64,000 bases of DNA from positions 310,001-374,000 of the forward strand of contig NZ_NWTG01000006.1 in NCBI RefSeq assembly GCF_002532045.1. Reading direction: 5' to 3'. Position numbers and translations under genes: made by a program. This stretch comes from Bradyrhizobium sp. C9 (GTDB lineage: Bacteria > Pseudomonadota > Alphaproteobacteria > Rhizobiales > Xanthobacteraceae). Each line of letters opens with the position of its first letter. Positions within the stretch are counted from its first letter, which is position 1. Under the pieces are notes generated by a model that saw only the letters and a program-made list of their open reading frames with translations, ran no database searches and was not told where the DNA came from. Below are positions 17,659 through 26,482 of this stretch, one piece after another.

Positions 17659-19311
17659 CTACTCGGCCGGCTCCTGAGCGCGTGCGGTCTCCTCCTCGCG
17701 CAGCGCGACGCGCAGCATGCGGGCGAGCTGGGCGCGGCTGTAGGGCTTTGCCAGGAACAGGATGCCCTCCTCGAGCTTGCCGTCCTGGTCAATGGCGTTC
17801 TCGGTGTAGCCGGAGGTGAACAGCACGCGCAGGCCGGGGCGCCGTTTCTGCGCCGCGGTGGCGAGATCGCGTCCGTTCATCGCGCCGGGCATGATGACGT
17901 CGGTGAACAACAGATCGACCGGCGCGCCGCTGTCGAGCACGGCGATCGCCTCGCCGCCATTGTTGGCCGACAACGTCGTGTAGCCGAGGCTCTCGATCTG
18001 GGTCAGCACGTAGGAGCGCACCAGCCTGTCGTCCTCGACGACGAGTACGATCTCCTGCGCGCCGCGTACCTCCGGCTGCCGGCGCTCGGGTGCGGCGGCC
18101 GGCGAGAGCACCGCCGCGCGCGGCAGATAGAGCATCACCCTGGTGCCGCGGCCGACCTCGCTGTCGAGCGCGATGTGGCCGTTGGACTGCTTGACGAAGC
18201 CGTAGACCATGGAGAGGCCGAGGCCGGTGCCCTTGCCGACGTCCTTGGTGGTGAAGAACGGCTCGAACACCTTGGCGAGATCGGCTTCCGCGATGCCCTG
18301 GCCGTTGTCAATCAGCGCGATCGCGACATAGTCGCCGGCGGCAAGCCCGTCATGGCCATGCACGTCTGATGGCTTCAGTTCGGCCGTGCGGGTCTCGATC
18401 CGCAGCCGGCCGCCCTTCGGCATCGCATCGCGCGCGTTCAGCGCGAGATTGATGATCGCGGTCACCAGCTGGTTGGAATCGACCAACGCGCGCGGCAGAT
18501 CGGGCATCGCGCGAAAATCGATATCCACATGGTCGCCGATGGTCGGCCGCAGCAGCTCGATGGTGTCGACCATCAGAGCATTGACGTCGACATCGCTCGG
18601 CTGCAGTGGCTGCTTGCGCGCGAAGGCGAGCAGATGCCGCGTCAGCGATGCACCACGCTCGGCTGCGTCGCGGATCAGACTGGTGATCTCGGTAAGCTGG
18701 CGGTTGTGGGTGACCGCCTCGGCCAGGATGTCGATGGTGCCGGTGATGACGGTGAGGATGTTGTTGAAGTCATGCGCGATGCCGCCGGTGAGCTGGCCGA
18801 CCGCTTCCATCTTCTGCGCCTGGCGGATCTTGCTCTCATTGACCTCGGCCTCGCGGAAACGCTCGAGCAGGACTTCCGAGCGCTGGCGCTGGCGGCCCTC
18901 CTCGGCAAGCGCGACATGCGCCTCGCGCAGCTGTTGCTCGGTCGGGATCGCCAGGATTTTCGGGATCAGCGGCCAGAGCAGCACCGCGGTGAAGATCGAG
19001 GCGATTGCGGTGAGCGCCTTGACTATTCCTTCGAGCCCGTAGATCGGCACCCACAGCGTGTAGATCGAGAACACATGCGTGAGGCCGCAGGCGAGGATGA
19101 AGGCGGCGAACGGCCAGGCCATCCAGCCGAACTGAAAGTCGCGCCGCTTGGATACGAGTATCGCCAGCGCAAACGGAATCGAGAAATAGGAAGCAGCAAT
19201 GATCGCGTCTGAAATCACGTGCAGCCAGATCAGCTCCGGCTCCCACAACAGGCAGATGCCGTGTGGTGAAAACGTCGACGAATCCAACAGACGCTCGAGA
19301 AAACTCCACAT
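17659..19311 (-). CDS. Hybrid sensor histidine kinase with ethylene-receptor-like membrane domain
   Basis: 550 residues; the ATG is preceded by GGAGGG. Residues about 28-120 form three membrane helices that follow the plant ETR1 sensor domain: Asp35, Tyr42, Ile45, Pro46, Cys75 and His79 occur at the same spacing as ETR1 Asp25, Tyr32, Ile35, Pro36, Cys65 and His69, which make the Cu(I)/ethylene site. A coiled linker (125-165) leads to a HisKA domain ([11 protein letters not shown], His180), an ATPase domain ([25 protein letters not shown]) and a C-terminal receiver with probable phospho-acceptor Asp471. No separate response regulator is adjacent. The ligand is inferred from the sensor residues only. 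Confidence 0.88.
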   Translation of the reverse strand: MWSFLERLLDSSTFSPHGICLLWEPELIWLHVISDAIIAASYFSIPFALAILVSKRRDFQFGWMAWPFAAFILACGLTHVFSIYTLWVPIYGLEGIVKALTAIASIFTAVLLWPLIPKILAIPTEQQLREAHVALAEEGRQRQRSEVLLERFREAEVNESKIRQAQKMEAVGQLTGGIAHDFNNILTVITGTIDILAEAVTHNRQLTEITSLIRDAAERGASLTRHLLAFARKQPLQPSDVDVNALMVDTIELLRPTIGDHVDIDFRAMPDLPRALVDSNQLVTAIINLALNARDAMPKGGRLRIETRTAELKPSDVHGHDGLAAGDYVAIALIDNGQGIAEADLAKVFEPFFTTKDVGKGTGLGLSMVYGFVKQSNGHIALDSEVGRGTRVMLYLPRAAVLSPAAAPERRQPEVRGAQEIVLVVEDDRLVRSYVLTQIESLGYTTLSANNGGEAIAVLDSGAPVDLLFTDVIMPGAMNGRDLATAAQKRRPGLRVLFTSGYTENAIDQDGKLEEGILFLAKPYSRAQLARMLRVALREEETARAQEPAE

Positions 19312-19493
19312 GGGTCCCTCCGGGCGTGATCGATCCGCCAGCACCCCTGCCCGCGAATCACCTATCGATCATAGCGGCGGCTCTTCAACCTGCCGAAGCC
19401 CAATTGGTCTAACACCAGCACCCCGTTGTTGCCCGGTGTCGCCCTGGTGTATGCAGGATGTGCCTTGATCCCCTATCCCAGCCGGTGACATCG

Positions 19494-20840
19494 ATGCCAG
19501 CATCTCCCCTCCGCGCCCCGATCATGATCGCAGCGATCGCGGGGGCGCTGGCGCTCTCTTCCCTTGCCCTGGCGCAGCAGCCGCTGCCCAATCCCGCAGG
19601 TCCGGCTCCGGTCAGGGCACGCCCGGCCGCGGTGGCCTCGCCAAGGGCCGCGTCCTGCCACAATGGGCAGAGCTTCGATCGCTTCCTGGCCGAGCTGAAG
19701 CAGAAGGCGGTCGCCGCCGGCGTCTCGCAGCGGACGATCGCGGAGGCCGCGCCTTACCTGATTTACGACCAGGGCATCGTCAACCGCGACCGCGGCCAGC
19801 GCGTATTCGGGCAGATCTTCACCCAGTTCGCCGGCCGCATGGCCGCGAACTACCGGATGCAGCAGGGCCAGCAATACATCAAGACCTACGCGGCCGCGTT
19901 CGCGCGCGCCGAGAAGGAGTATGGCGTGCCGCCGGCGGTGATCGCCGCGTTCTGGGGACTGGAGAGCGATTTCGGCGTCCAGATGGGCAATCTGCCGACG
20001 CTGAAATCGCTGGTGTCGCTGGCCTATGATTGCCGCCGTTCGGAGATGTTCCAGGGCGAGACCATCGCGGCGCTGAAGATCATCGAGCGCGGTGACCTCT
20101 CGCCCGATGAGATGATCGGCTCATGGGCCGGCGAGCTCGGCCAGACGCAATTCCTGCCGACGCACTATTTCAACTATGCGGTCGACTATGACGGCGACGG
20201 CCATCGCAACCTGCTCGCCAGCGGCCCCGACGTGATCGGCTCGACCGCAAACTACATCGCCAACGGATTGAAGTGGCGGCGCGGCGAGCCGTGGCTGCAG
20301 GAGGTGCGCGTGCCGCCGGCCACCAACTTCCCGTGGGACCAGGCCGACCTCACCATCAAGCTGCCGCGCTCGAAATGGGCGTCGCTCGGCGTCAGCTTGA
20401 CCGACGGCAAGCCGCTGCCGAACGACGAGATGCCGGCCTCGCTGCTGCTGCCGATGGGCCGGATGGGTCCGGCGTTCCTCGCCTACCCCAACTTCGCGGC
20501 CTACACCGAGTGGAACAACTCGCTGATCTACTCGACCACCGCCGGCTATCTCGCCGGCCGCATCGCGGGCGCACCGCCGATGCAGCGGCCGCATGCGCCG
20601 GTGGCGCAGCTGCCGTTCAATGAGATCAAGGAGCTGCAGTCCCTGCTGGCGCGCGCCGGCTACGACGTCGGCAAGATCGACGGCGTGCTCGGCCAGGCGA
20701 GCCGCAGTGCGGTGAAAGCGATGCAGATGAAATACGGCCTCCCGGCGGATTCCTGGCCGACCGCGGAGCTGCTGGCGCGGATGCGCGGCGGTGGCCGCAC
20801 GCAGCCGGCCGCCGACGCCGCGATGCCGGGGACGCGGTAG
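19494..20840 (+). CDS. Lytic murein transglycosylase, MltB family, with peptidoglycan-binding domain
   Basis: 448 residues from the second ATG, which places a normal signal peptide at the N-terminus (IAGALALSSLALAQ). The catalytic domain has the general acid Glu in FWGLESDFG and the MltB-type continuation (GNLPTLKSLVSLAYDCRR, SWAGELGQTQFLP). Residues about 385-440 are a PG_binding_1 domain (LQSLLARAGYDVGKIDGVLG). It cleaves glycan strands to anhydro-muropeptides in the periplasm. It is divergent from the hybrid kinase. Confidence 0.92.
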   Translation: MPASPLRAPIMIAAIAGALALSSLALAQQPLPNPAGPAPVRARPAAVASPRAASCHNGQSFDRFLAELKQKAVAAGVSQRTIAEAAPYLIYDQGIVNRDRGQRVFGQIFTQFAGRMAANYRMQQGQQYIKTYAAAFARAEKEYGVPPAVIAAFWGLESDFGVQMGNLPTLKSLVSLAYDCRRSEMFQGETIAALKIIERGDLSPDEMIGSWAGELGQTQFLPTHYFNYAVDYDGDGHRNLLASGPDVIGSTANYIANGLKWRRGEPWLQEVRVPPATNFPWDQADLTIKLPRSKWASLGVSLTDGKPLPNDEMPASLLLPMGRMGPAFLAYPNFAAYTEWNNSLIYSTTAGYLAGRIAGAPPMQRPHAPVAQLPFNEIKELQSLLARAGYDVGKIDGVLGQASRSAVKAMQMKYGLPADSWPTAELLARMRGGGRTQPAADAAMPGTR

Positions 20841-20850
20841 GCGCTCGGAC

Positions 20851-20987
20851 TCCCTCGCCCCGCTCTTGCGGGGAGAGGGCTGGGGTGAGGGGCTCTCTCC
20901 ACGCGCACGACTCGCCGTGAGTCCCCCTCACCCGGATCGCATCTTACGATGCGATCCGACCTCTCCCCGCAAGCGGGGCGAGGTAAG
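20851..20987. repeat. Nested-palindrome 3'-end repeat, copy 2
   Basis: Same family as copy 1, in reverse orientation. It starts 10 bp after the transglycosylase stop. The inner hairpin has a perfect 10-bp stem GGATCGCATC / GATGCGATCC (20934-20957) with loop TTAC. Flanking blocks are CCCTCGCCCCG..CGGGGAGAGGG and CCTCTCCCCGC..GCGGGGCGAGG. Confidence 0.85.
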
Positions 20988-21105
20988 GCCGAGAAATATT
21001 TGACCAAGTGTTACAGCCGTCCGCAGTTGTATTTTCCAACCGCGGCCCCATGTGCAGCATCGCCGTTCGGCAGATCCGGATTTCATCAGAACAAAGAGCA
21101 TCCCC

Positions 21106-21609
21106 ATGTCCTTTCATGACGCCGTCGTCCCCGCCTACTTGCAGATCCTCAACAGCCTCACCGGCGAGCTGACCAAGGCCGAAGCGCATTGCGAAGCCAA
21201 GAAGATCGCGCCCGAGGTGCTGCTGGGATCGCGGCTCTATGCCGACATGCTGCCGCTGACCAAGCAGGTGCAGCTGGTCTGCGATCACGCCGCACGCGGC
21301 TGCGCGCGGCTGACCCATAGCGAGGTGCCGTCGACGCCCGACACCGAGAAGAGCTTCGGCGAACTGAAACAGCGGCTGGCGAAGACGATCGACTACGTGA
21401 AGTCGTTCAAGCCGGAGCAGTTCGACGGCGCGGACGCCAAGGACGTCACCTTCCCGATCGGCGCCGAGCGCACCATGACCTTGAAGGGTCAGCAATTCGT
21501 CAGCGCCTTCTCGTTTCCGAACTTCTACTTCCACGCCGTCACCGCGCACGGCATCCTGCGTCACAACGGCGTCGAGATCGGCAAGCGCGATTTCCTCGGC
21601 GTGAGCTGA
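21106..21609 (+). CDS. DUF1993 domain-containing protein
   Basis: 167 residues from MSFHDAVVPAYL. The DUF1993 family shares the DinB-like four-helix fold; the markers here are LNSLTGELTKAEAHCEAKKI, LYADMLPLTKQVQLVCDHA and the C-terminal NFYFHAVTAHGILRHNGVEIGK. Function is unknown; no metal-binding His triad of true DinB enzymes is complete. Monocistronic. Confidence 0.88.
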   Translation: MSFHDAVVPAYLQILNSLTGELTKAEAHCEAKKIAPEVLLGSRLYADMLPLTKQVQLVCDHAARGCARLTHSEVPSTPDTEKSFGELKQRLAKTIDYVKSFKPEQFDGADAKDVTFPIGAERTMTLKGQQFVSAFSFPNFYFHAVTAHGILRHNGVEIGKRDFLGVS

Positions 21610-21716
21610 CGTCATATTCCCCGTCGCGGGATTTTTCCGCTGCGGCGGACAAGTCGCCTCGCACGCCCAGCCATGCTACTGCTCCCTGACAACAACAAGA
21701 CGTCAGGGAGCACGCC

Positions 21717-22571
21717 ATGTCGACCCACGCACCGAAAGCCATCGATCCGTCCGCCTCGCTGCATGCGGAATCGCTCGGGCTGGCGAAGAACCACGGCCGC
21801 CTGGCCGGCCGGCGCATCATCGTGGTCGGTGCCGGACAGCGCACAACCGTTGACGAAGAGCCGCCGATCGGCAACGGCCGCGCCATGAGCGTGCTGTTCG
21901 CGCGCGAGGGCGCCTCGGTCGCCTGCCTCGACGTCAACCGGGAGGCCGCCGACAACACGGTCGCGCAGATCACGGGCGAAGGCGGCAAGGCCTTCACCGA
22001 TGTAGTCGATGTCTCCGATGTCGCGGCAATCGCGCCTGCGGTCGAACGCTGCGCGCAACAGCTCGGCGGGCTCGACGGGCTGGCGCTGAATGTCGGCATT
22101 TCCTCCGGACTGTCGCTGCCCAAGATGACGGCGGAAGCCTGGGACCGCGACTACGCCGTCAATGTGCGCAGCCACATGCTGTTCGCGCAGAAGGCGCTCG
22201 AGGTGATGGCACCGGGCGGCGCGATCATCTTGATCTCCTCGATGGCGAGCCAGCGCGCCGGCGGCCGCAACCCGGCCTATGAATCCTCCAAGGCGGCGCA
22301 GATCGCGCTCGGACGGGCGATCGCGCGCGCCGGCGAGGACAAGGGCATTCGCTGCAATGTGATCGCGCCCGGCTTCATGGACACGCCGATGGGCCGCGAT
22401 GCCAGCCGCAGGCGATCGGACCGCGCCGTGACAGTGCCTTTCGGCCGCCAGGGCACCGGCTGGGAGGTCGCCTATAGTGCGCTGTTCCTGATTTCGAATG
22501 AATCCTCCTATGTGAACGCGCACACGCTGTTCCTCGACGCCGGCCACATGGGCGGAATTGTGCGCGGCTAG
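21717..22571 (+). CDS. SDR family oxidoreductase with extended cofactor loop
   Basis: 284 residues, with AGGGAG upstream of the ATG. The Rossmann start is IIVVGAGQ, followed by an insertion (RTTVDEEPP) before IGNGRAMSVLF, so the usual TGxxxGxG loop is split and lengthened. The catalytic Ser-Tyr-Lys is in LISSMASQ and YESSK. The substrate is unknown. It lies 88 bp upstream of the Old Yellow Enzyme gene on the same strand and may share a transcript with it. Confidence 0.85.
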   Translation: MSTHAPKAIDPSASLHAESLGLAKNHGRLAGRRIIVVGAGQRTTVDEEPPIGNGRAMSVLFAREGASVACLDVNREAADNTVAQITGEGGKAFTDVVDVSDVAAIAPAVERCAQQLGGLDGLALNVGISSGLSLPKMTAEAWDRDYAVNVRSHMLFAQKALEVMAPGGAIILISSMASQRAGGRNPAYESSKAAQIALGRAIARAGEDKGIRCNVIAPGFMDTPMGRDASRRRSDRAVTVPFGRQGTGWEVAYSALFLISNESSYVNAHTLFLDAGHMGGIVRG

Positions 22572-22659
22572 CCTGCAAACTGGGCATATCCCGGCCATTG
22601 CGCTCGTCGCGGCAATGCACAAATCTCTCCTCATCGATCATTGTCTGGAACCGTTTCAC

Positions 22660-23763
22660 ATGAGCCAACCGACCAAACTTCTCGAGCCCTACAAGCTTGG
22701 CCCGCTGACGCTGCCGAACCGCTTCGTGATGGCGCCGCTGACGCGCAACCGCGCGGTGCCGCCCGGCATGGTGCCAAGCCCGCTCGCGGTGGACTATTAC
22801 GGCCAGCGCGCCTCCGCCGGCCTACTGATCACCGAGGCGAGCCAGGTCTCGCAGCAGGGCCAGGGCTATCAGGACACGCCCGGCATCTATTCGAAGGAAC
22901 AGGTCGCGGCCTGGCGCAAGGTCACCGATCGCGTGCATGAACGCGGCGGCCACATCTTCATCCAGCTCTGGCATGTCGGCCGCATCTCGCATACCTCGCT
23001 GCAGCCGAACGGCGGCGCACCGGTGGCGCCGAGCGCGATCCGCGCCAAGACCAAGACCTTCGTGAACGGCACCTTCGCCGACGTATCTGAGCCACGCGCA
23101 CTCGAACTGTCGGAAATCCCCGGGATCATCGAGGACTTCAAGCGCGGCACCGCGAATGCTTTGGCGGCGGGCTTCGACGGCGTCGAGATCCATGGCGCCA
23201 ACGGCTACCTGCTCGACCAGTTCGCGAGGGACAGCAGCAACAAGCGCACCGACGCCTACGGCGGCGGAATCGAGAATCGCGCCCAACTGATGCTGGAAGT
23301 CTCCAAGGCGGTCGCCAAGGAGGCCGGCGCCGAGCGTACCGGCATCCGCATCTCGCCGGTGACGCCGGCCAACGACGTCTCCGACAGCAATCCGCAACCG
23401 CTGTTCGACTACATCGTCGACCAGCTCAATGCGCTGAAGCTGACCTATATCCACGTCATCGAAGGCGCGACCGGCGGCCCGCGCGACAACGCGCCGTTCG
23501 ACTACGCCTCGCTGCGCAAGCGCTTCAAGCAGGCCTATGTCGCCAACAACGGCTACGACTTCGCGCTGGCGGAGAAGGTGCTGGAAGCAGGTGCGGCCGA
23601 CCTGATCGCATTCGGCAAGCCGTTCATCTCCAACCCCGATCTGGTCGAGCGGCTGAAGGCCGGCGCCCCGCTCAACGATTGGGACAAGGCGACCTTCTAC
23701 GGCGGTGGCGCCAAGGGCTACACCGACTATCCGACCCTGAAGGCGACCGAAGCGGCGGAGTGA
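22660..23763 (+). CDS. Alkene reductase, Old Yellow Enzyme family (NemA-like)
   Basis: 367 residues from MSQPTKLLEPYKL. The FMN TIM-barrel reductase pattern is clear: LPNRFVMAPLTRNRA, IFIQLWHVGRISH (with the active-site region), GFDGVEIHGANGYLLDQF, and RTDAYGGGIENR. Such enzymes reduce activated C=C bonds of enones or nitro compounds and nitrate esters with NAD(P)H. A strong bidirectional hairpin terminator follows. The native substrate is not known. Confidence 0.9.
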   Translation: MSQPTKLLEPYKLGPLTLPNRFVMAPLTRNRAVPPGMVPSPLAVDYYGQRASAGLLITEASQVSQQGQGYQDTPGIYSKEQVAAWRKVTDRVHERGGHIFIQLWHVGRISHTSLQPNGGAPVAPSAIRAKTKTFVNGTFADVSEPRALELSEIPGIIEDFKRGTANALAAGFDGVEIHGANGYLLDQFARDSSNKRTDAYGGGIENRAQLMLEVSKAVAKEAGAERTGIRISPVTPANDVSDSNPQPLFDYIVDQLNALKLTYIHVIEGATGGPRDNAPFDYASLRKRFKQAYVANNGYDFALAEKVLEAGAADLIAFGKPFISNPDLVERLKAGAPLNDWDKATFYGGGAKGYTDYPTLKATEAAE

Positions 23764-23832
23764 CATACACCAAAGCCTGTCATGCCCCGCGAAGGCGGCA
23801 AGCCGGGCGATGACCACGGAGAAAACAGAAAA

Positions 23833-23852
23833 GGCCGGGATCACTCCCGGCC
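23833..23852. terminator. Bidirectional intrinsic terminator
   Basis: Perfect stem GGCCGGGA / TCCCGGCC with a TCAC loop, TCTTT on the plus side and AAAACAGAAAA on the other side (a T-rich tail for minus transcripts). It separates the OYE gene from the convergent MarR gene. Confidence 0.85.
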
Positions 23853-23880
23853 TCTTTCATTGCGCGCTGCATGCCGGATT

Positions 23881-24354
23881 CTACGCCTCGGCAGCTTCGC
23901 CGCTCTCAACCTCCTCCACGACCATGCGATCGAGGTTTCGATTGAGCCGCCGCAGCAGGTCGAGCAGGGTTGCGGTTTCGGCTGCGGTAAAACCCGCGAG
24001 TGCCTGGTCCTGATTGCGATGCAACGCCTTGCGCGCGGCCGGCAGTTTCGCCCTGGCCGCCTTGGTCAGCGTGACCTGCTGGCTGCGGCCGTCGCCCGGC
24101 ATCGGCGTGCGCTGGACCAGGCCGTCGCGCTCCATCCGCGCCAATATCTGCGCCATCGACGGCTGCTCGACCTTCGCCGCGCGGGCGAGATCGCGTTGCG
24201 ACATCGCCTTGCCGTCGCGCAGCAGATAGATCACCGGCAGCTGGCCGATGCTGAAGCCGTGCGGCTTCACGCGCCGCTCGCCGAGCCAGAGGAAGCTGCG
24301 CGAGGCCATATTGACCAGCGGCGCTGGACGATCGAACAGGTCCCAATCGGTCAC
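23881..24354 (-). CDS. MarR family transcriptional regulator
   Basis: 157 residues, GTG start. The winged-helix DNA-binding part is plain: MSQRDLARAAKVEQPSMAQIL, then the wing RDGLVQRTPMPGDGRSQQVTLT. It is divergent from a TetX-like monooxygenase, with a double palindromic operator between the two start codons, so it very probably represses both genes. The ligand is unknown, perhaps the monooxygenase substrate. Confidence 0.9.
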   Translation of the reverse strand: MTDWDLFDRPAPLVNMASRSFLWLGERRVKPHGFSIGQLPVIYLLRDGKAMSQRDLARAAKVEQPSMAQILARMERDGLVQRTPMPGDGRSQQVTLTKAARAKLPAARKALHRNQDQALAGFTAAETATLLDLLRRLNRNLDRMVVEEVESGEAAEA

Positions 24355-24369
24355 GATCCCACCATTTAC

Positions 24370-24402
24370 ATAGGCCCCTATTTATATTAGATAGGCACCT
24401 AT
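24370..24402. promoter_or_regulatory. Tandem MarR operator
   Basis: Two perfect palindromes ATAGG-N2-CCTAT at 24370-24381 and 24391-24402, with centres 21 bp apart (two helical turns, same DNA face). They sit between the divergent MarR and monooxygenase genes. TAGG..CCTA palindromes are a common MarR-family operator type. Confidence 0.8.
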
Positions 24403-24421
24403 GTATCCTGCTGTAAGCGTG

Positions 24422-25597
24422 ATGTCCATGAGTCCCGATCCCATTCGCATTGCCATCGTCGGCGCCGGCCCCGGCGGCCTGACGCTCGCCCGCCTGCTGC
24501 AGGTTGCCGGGATCAAGACGAGCCTGTTCGAACGCGAAAGCTCGGCAACCGAGCGGCCGCAGGGTGGCACGCTCGACCTGCACACCGAGAGCGGCCAACT
24601 GGCGCTGGCGCGCGCCGGGCTCACCGACGGCTTCCTGCGCATCGCACGTTACGAGGATCAGGGCAGCCGGCTCTACGCGAGCGATGGCCGGCTGCTGCTC
24701 GCGGATGATGACATGACCGGCGACCGTCCGGAGGTCGACCGCACGGCGCTGCGCGACCTGCTGCTGCAATCCTTGCCGCCGGATGCCGTGGCCTGGGCGC
24801 GCGGCCTGCGCGAGGTCGTCCCTCGCGATGACGGCCGTTACGATCTCCTGTTCGACGATGCGCGCGAAGGGCCGTTCGATCTCGTGATCGGCGCCGACGG
24901 CGCCTGGTCCCGGGTGCGGCCGCTGGTGTCGCGCTATCAGCCGCAATACAGCGGGCTGACCTTCGTCGAGTTCGGCATCGACGATGTCGACACGAGGCAC
25001 CCTGCTCTGTCGGAGCTGGTCGGCCGCGGCAAGATGGGCGCCGAGAGCGCCGGCCGCAGCCTGATGGTCCTGCGCAACGGCAATGCCCATTTGCGCGGCT
25101 ACGCGGTGTTCCGCGTGCCCGTCGAATGGGCCGAGCGGCGGTTCGACGTCACCTCCCCATCCGCGATGCGTGACGCGCTGCTCGGCGAATTCGCCGGATG
25201 GACCGATGCCCTGCTCGACCTGCTCCGCGCCAGCAGTGATCAATTCGCACTCCGGCCGATCCACGCGCTGCCCGTCGGACATCATTGGACCAACCGCGCC
25301 GGCATCACCCTGCTCGGCGATGCCGCGCATCTGATGTCGCCGTTCGGTGGTGAAGGCGTCAACGCCGCGATGCTGGATGCGGTGGAGCTGGCGGCCCATC
25401 TGGCGGGATCAAAGGATTGGCGCGAGGCCGTTCGCGCCTACGAGGCCGGGATGTTCGTGCGCGTCGCCCAGCCCGCCGGCGAGGCTGCCGAGGCCGCCGC
25501 GACCGAGCTGTCGCACATCAGCCAGGAACTGACGCTGGCGCACCACCAGGCGTACATGCAGATGCGCGCGGCCGCCGGCCACTCGGCGGCGCGCTGA
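24422..25597 (+). CDS. FAD-dependent monooxygenase, TetX-like
   Basis: 391 residues. An earlier in-frame ATG at 24401 lies inside the operator, so the ATG at 24422 (or 24428) is preferred. FAD motifs: IAIVGAGPGGLTLARLL, then VIGADGAWSRVRPLV, and LLGDAAHLMSPFGGEGVNAAM, which is very close to TetX and related aromatic hydroxylases. It inserts oxygen into a hydrophobic or aromatic substrate using NAD(P)H. Resistance to tetracycline is not implied. It is probably under control of the divergent MarR protein. Confidence 0.87.
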   Translation: MSMSPDPIRIAIVGAGPGGLTLARLLQVAGIKTSLFERESSATERPQGGTLDLHTESGQLALARAGLTDGFLRIARYEDQGSRLYASDGRLLLADDDMTGDRPEVDRTALRDLLLQSLPPDAVAWARGLREVVPRDDGRYDLLFDDAREGPFDLVIGADGAWSRVRPLVSRYQPQYSGLTFVEFGIDDVDTRHPALSELVGRGKMGAESAGRSLMVLRNGNAHLRGYAVFRVPVEWAERRFDVTSPSAMRDALLGEFAGWTDALLDLLRASSDQFALRPIHALPVGHHWTNRAGITLLGDAAHLMSPFGGEGVNAAMLDAVELAAHLAGSKDWREAVRAYEAGMFVRVAQPAGEAAEAAATELSHISQELTLAHHQAYMQMRAAAGHSAAR

Positions 25598-25669
25598 GCG
25601 CTGGCCATGACCTGCGGCGCCGCATAGCATGGACTGCAACGAGCTAACCCGAAGACGGTCGCGCACGGA

Positions 25670-26482
25670 ATGAGCAAGGACAACGCCGAGGATATCGTTC
25701 GACGCGCCACCGTCGCCTTCAATGGCGGCCGGCATGGCGAGGCGATCGAACTCTGCGAGCGCGGCCTTGCGCGCCAGCCCGGCGAGCCGATGCTGAGCCA
25801 TCTGCTGGCCGCCGTGCTGTTCGCCAAAGGCGAGATCGCACCGGCCCGCAGGCATGTCGAGACCAGCCTGGCGCGGCGGCCTGACAATGCCGCGGCGCGG
25901 CTGCTCGCGGCGCGCCTCGCGCGCAGCGGCGGCGAATTCGATGCGGCGCTGGCCCATCTCGACCGCGCCATCGCCCTCAAGCCGCAGCGCGAGGCCTTCG
26001 TCGAGAAGGCACGCACACTGGAGCTGGCCGGCCGCAAGCCGCAGGCCCGCGAGGCGTGGGAGGCGATCCTCAAGGCCATCCCCGGGCATCAGGAAGCCAA
26101 TGCACGACTTGGCCGGCTGGCGTGGGAGGCTGGTGACCTCGCCGCTGCGGTGAGCCTGCTCGAGCGCGCCACCGCGAGCGCGGCGCCGGCCTCGATGTGG
26201 TTCGATCTCGGCGTCGCAAGGCAGGATTTGCGCGATCGCGACGGCGCCGCACGCGCCTATCGCAAGGCGATCGAGATCAAGCCGGACTACGCCGAAGCCG
26301 CACTCAACCTCGGGATCACGCTGCAGGAGAGCGGCGAGCCCGATGCCGCGATGCAGGCGTTCGCGCGCGCCTATGCCTTGCGTCCGCAGCTGTTCGGATC
26401 GATCGCGATGGCGCTGACCTCGGCCCCGCACGGCCGGCTGTGGCTCGATGAGCGCGCGCTGCGCGCGGCGCTAGGTCATTAA
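25670..26482 (+). CDS. Tetratricopeptide repeat protein
   Basis: 270 residues made almost wholly of TPR-type helix pairs, e.g. GRHGEAIELCERGLARQPGEP, NAAARLLAARLARSGG and GAARAYRKAIEIKPDYAEAA. No signal peptide or membrane segment is seen, so it is likely a cytosolic scaffold. Its last 12 bp overlap the end of the convergent gene. No partner can be named. Confidence 0.85.
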   Translation: MSKDNAEDIVRRATVAFNGGRHGEAIELCERGLARQPGEPMLSHLLAAVLFAKGEIAPARRHVETSLARRPDNAAARLLAARLARSGGEFDAALAHLDRAIALKPQREAFVEKARTLELAGRKPQAREAWEAILKAIPGHQEANARLGRLAWEAGDLAAAVSLLERATASAAPASMWFDLGVARQDLRDRDGAARAYRKAIEIKPDYAEAALNLGITLQESGEPDAAMQAFARAYALRPQLFGSIAMALTSAPHGRLWLDERALRAALGH

